64,000 nt of DNA from positions 124,001-188,000 of the forward strand of contig NZ_JAERVJ010000007.1 of assembly GCF_016745395.1 (NCBI RefSeq). The letters are read 5' to 3'. Positions 63,612-64,000 of this stretch are shown here, piece after piece (position 1 is the stretch's first letter; the number at the start of each line of letters is the position of its first letter). Origin of the DNA: Methylocystis sp. Sn-Cys. GTDB taxonomy: Bacteria; Pseudomonadota; Alphaproteobacteria; Rhizobiales; Beijerinckiaceae. The position numbers and the translations under genes are program-made. A model generated the notes under the pieces. The model saw only the letters and a program-made list of their open reading frames with translations, had not been told where the DNA came from and made no database searches.

Positions 63612-64000
63612 GTGGACGATTATACGCGCGATTACCCTCGCGATTTGCGATATGAACCGCCACGGAAATCCGGCCTCGAGACCGTCGGCGATCTGCCGTG
63701 GGGCACGCATTTCTGCCTTTTGTACAACGACGCCGAGCAGCTCCTCGAGATCCTGATCCCCTATTTCGCCGAGGGGCTTGCCGCCAACGAGTTTTGCATG
63801 TGGGTGACGTCCGAGCTGGTCGACGTCGAGCAAGCTAAAGCAGCGCTGAGAGCGGCCGTTCCCGACCTCGACGCCTTCATCCTGTCCGGCCAGCTCGAAA
63901 TCACGAGCTACGCCGACTGGTATATCCAGAACGGCCGGTTCGACGGCGACCGCGTGCTGCGCGCATGGGTAGATAAGCTGGCGTCCGCAGAGCAGCGCGG
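63612..64000 (+). CDS. MEDS/DcmR-domain sensor protein, 3' end outside window
   Basis: The frame starts at GTG 63612 behind GGGGAAG and runs off the window after 129 codons. 'PWGTHFCLLYNDAEQLLEIL', 'YFAEGLAANEFCMWVTSE' and the following 'LEITSYADWYIQNGRFDGDR' are typical of MEDS, the sensory domain of DcmR in methylotrophs and methanogens. Such proteins usually continue into a kinase or PAS domain, which cannot be seen here. Confidence 0.82.
   Translation, partial: MDDYTRDYPRDLRYEPPRKSGLETVGDLPWGTHFCLLYNDAEQLLEILIPYFAEGLAANEFCMWVTSELVDVEQAKAALRAAVPDLDAFILSGQLEITSYADWYIQNGRFDGDRVLRAWVDKLASAEQR

Overview
The window looks like chromosomal DNA of a GC-rich alphaproteobacterium in the order Hyphomicrobiales, most likely a type II methanotroph of the Methylocystis/Methylosinus kind. 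The evidence is the haoA-haoB pair (hydroxylamine oxidation, usual in methanotrophs), an EipB-family envelope protein, DUF1236 and MEDS/DcmR-like proteins, and the palindromic repeats common in this group. The assignment is an inference. I recognised no rRNA, tRNA, CRISPR array or intact insertion sequence.

Region 1 (1 to about 8.4 kb) is the right part of a mobile or genomic island. It holds a 3' fragment of a DUF927 helicase/primase-like gene, a gene carrying a second copy of that protein's C-terminal module, and then a conspicuously AT-richer four-gene operon: cytosine-5 DNA methyltransferase, HD-domain protein, ORC/CDC6-like AAA+ ATPase, and an unrecognised alpha/beta protein. The last three genes overlap head to tail. 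This is the best candidate for an undescribed anti-phage or conflict system. It is followed by a decayed DUF1643 gene with compensating frameshifts.

Region 2 (8.9 to 13.8 kb) carries a membrane diguanylate cyclase, a LysM protein, an isolated nuoD homologue and two small or coiled-coil genes.

Region 3 (13.8 to 26.4 kb) is a large gas vesicle locus, all on the minus strand. gvpA comes first behind a good sigma-54 -24/-12 element, then two uncharacterised coiled-coil genes, gvpN, gvpO, gvpF, a small ORF, gvpG, a GvpA-family/GvpK fusion, gvpJ, an Hsp20 protein, an unknown protein and a CDC48-type double AAA+ ATPase. Upstream lies a regulatory operon: an NtrC-type activator, a second GvpF/L protein, a PAS histidine kinase and a lone receiver domain. 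The NtrC-type protein is the obvious candidate to activate the sigma-54 promoter of gvpA.

Region 4 (26.7 to 53.3 kb) is housekeeping and accessory: a DUF1614 membrane protein, a LigB-type dioxygenase, an SGNH-like protein, eipB, RidA, a glycerophosphodiesterase, a carbonic anhydrase plus SulP anion transporter, NAD(P)HX repair, a zinc metallopeptidase, a TonB receptor, a YmdB-type phosphoesterase, pabB-pabC, a SleB hydrolase, glyS with a large unusual insertion, and the conserved PBP-activator/rsmI/yraN neighbourhood. Several families of palindromic repeats sit between genes; one sits in frame inside pabC.

Region 5 (53.4 to 64 kb) has haoA and haoB (separated by two repeat elements), a MocR-type regulator, several tiny membrane-protein genes, an AraC-type regulator, a ParD/ParE toxin-antitoxin pair, a DUF1236 secreted protein and the start of a MEDS-domain sensor cut by the window edge.
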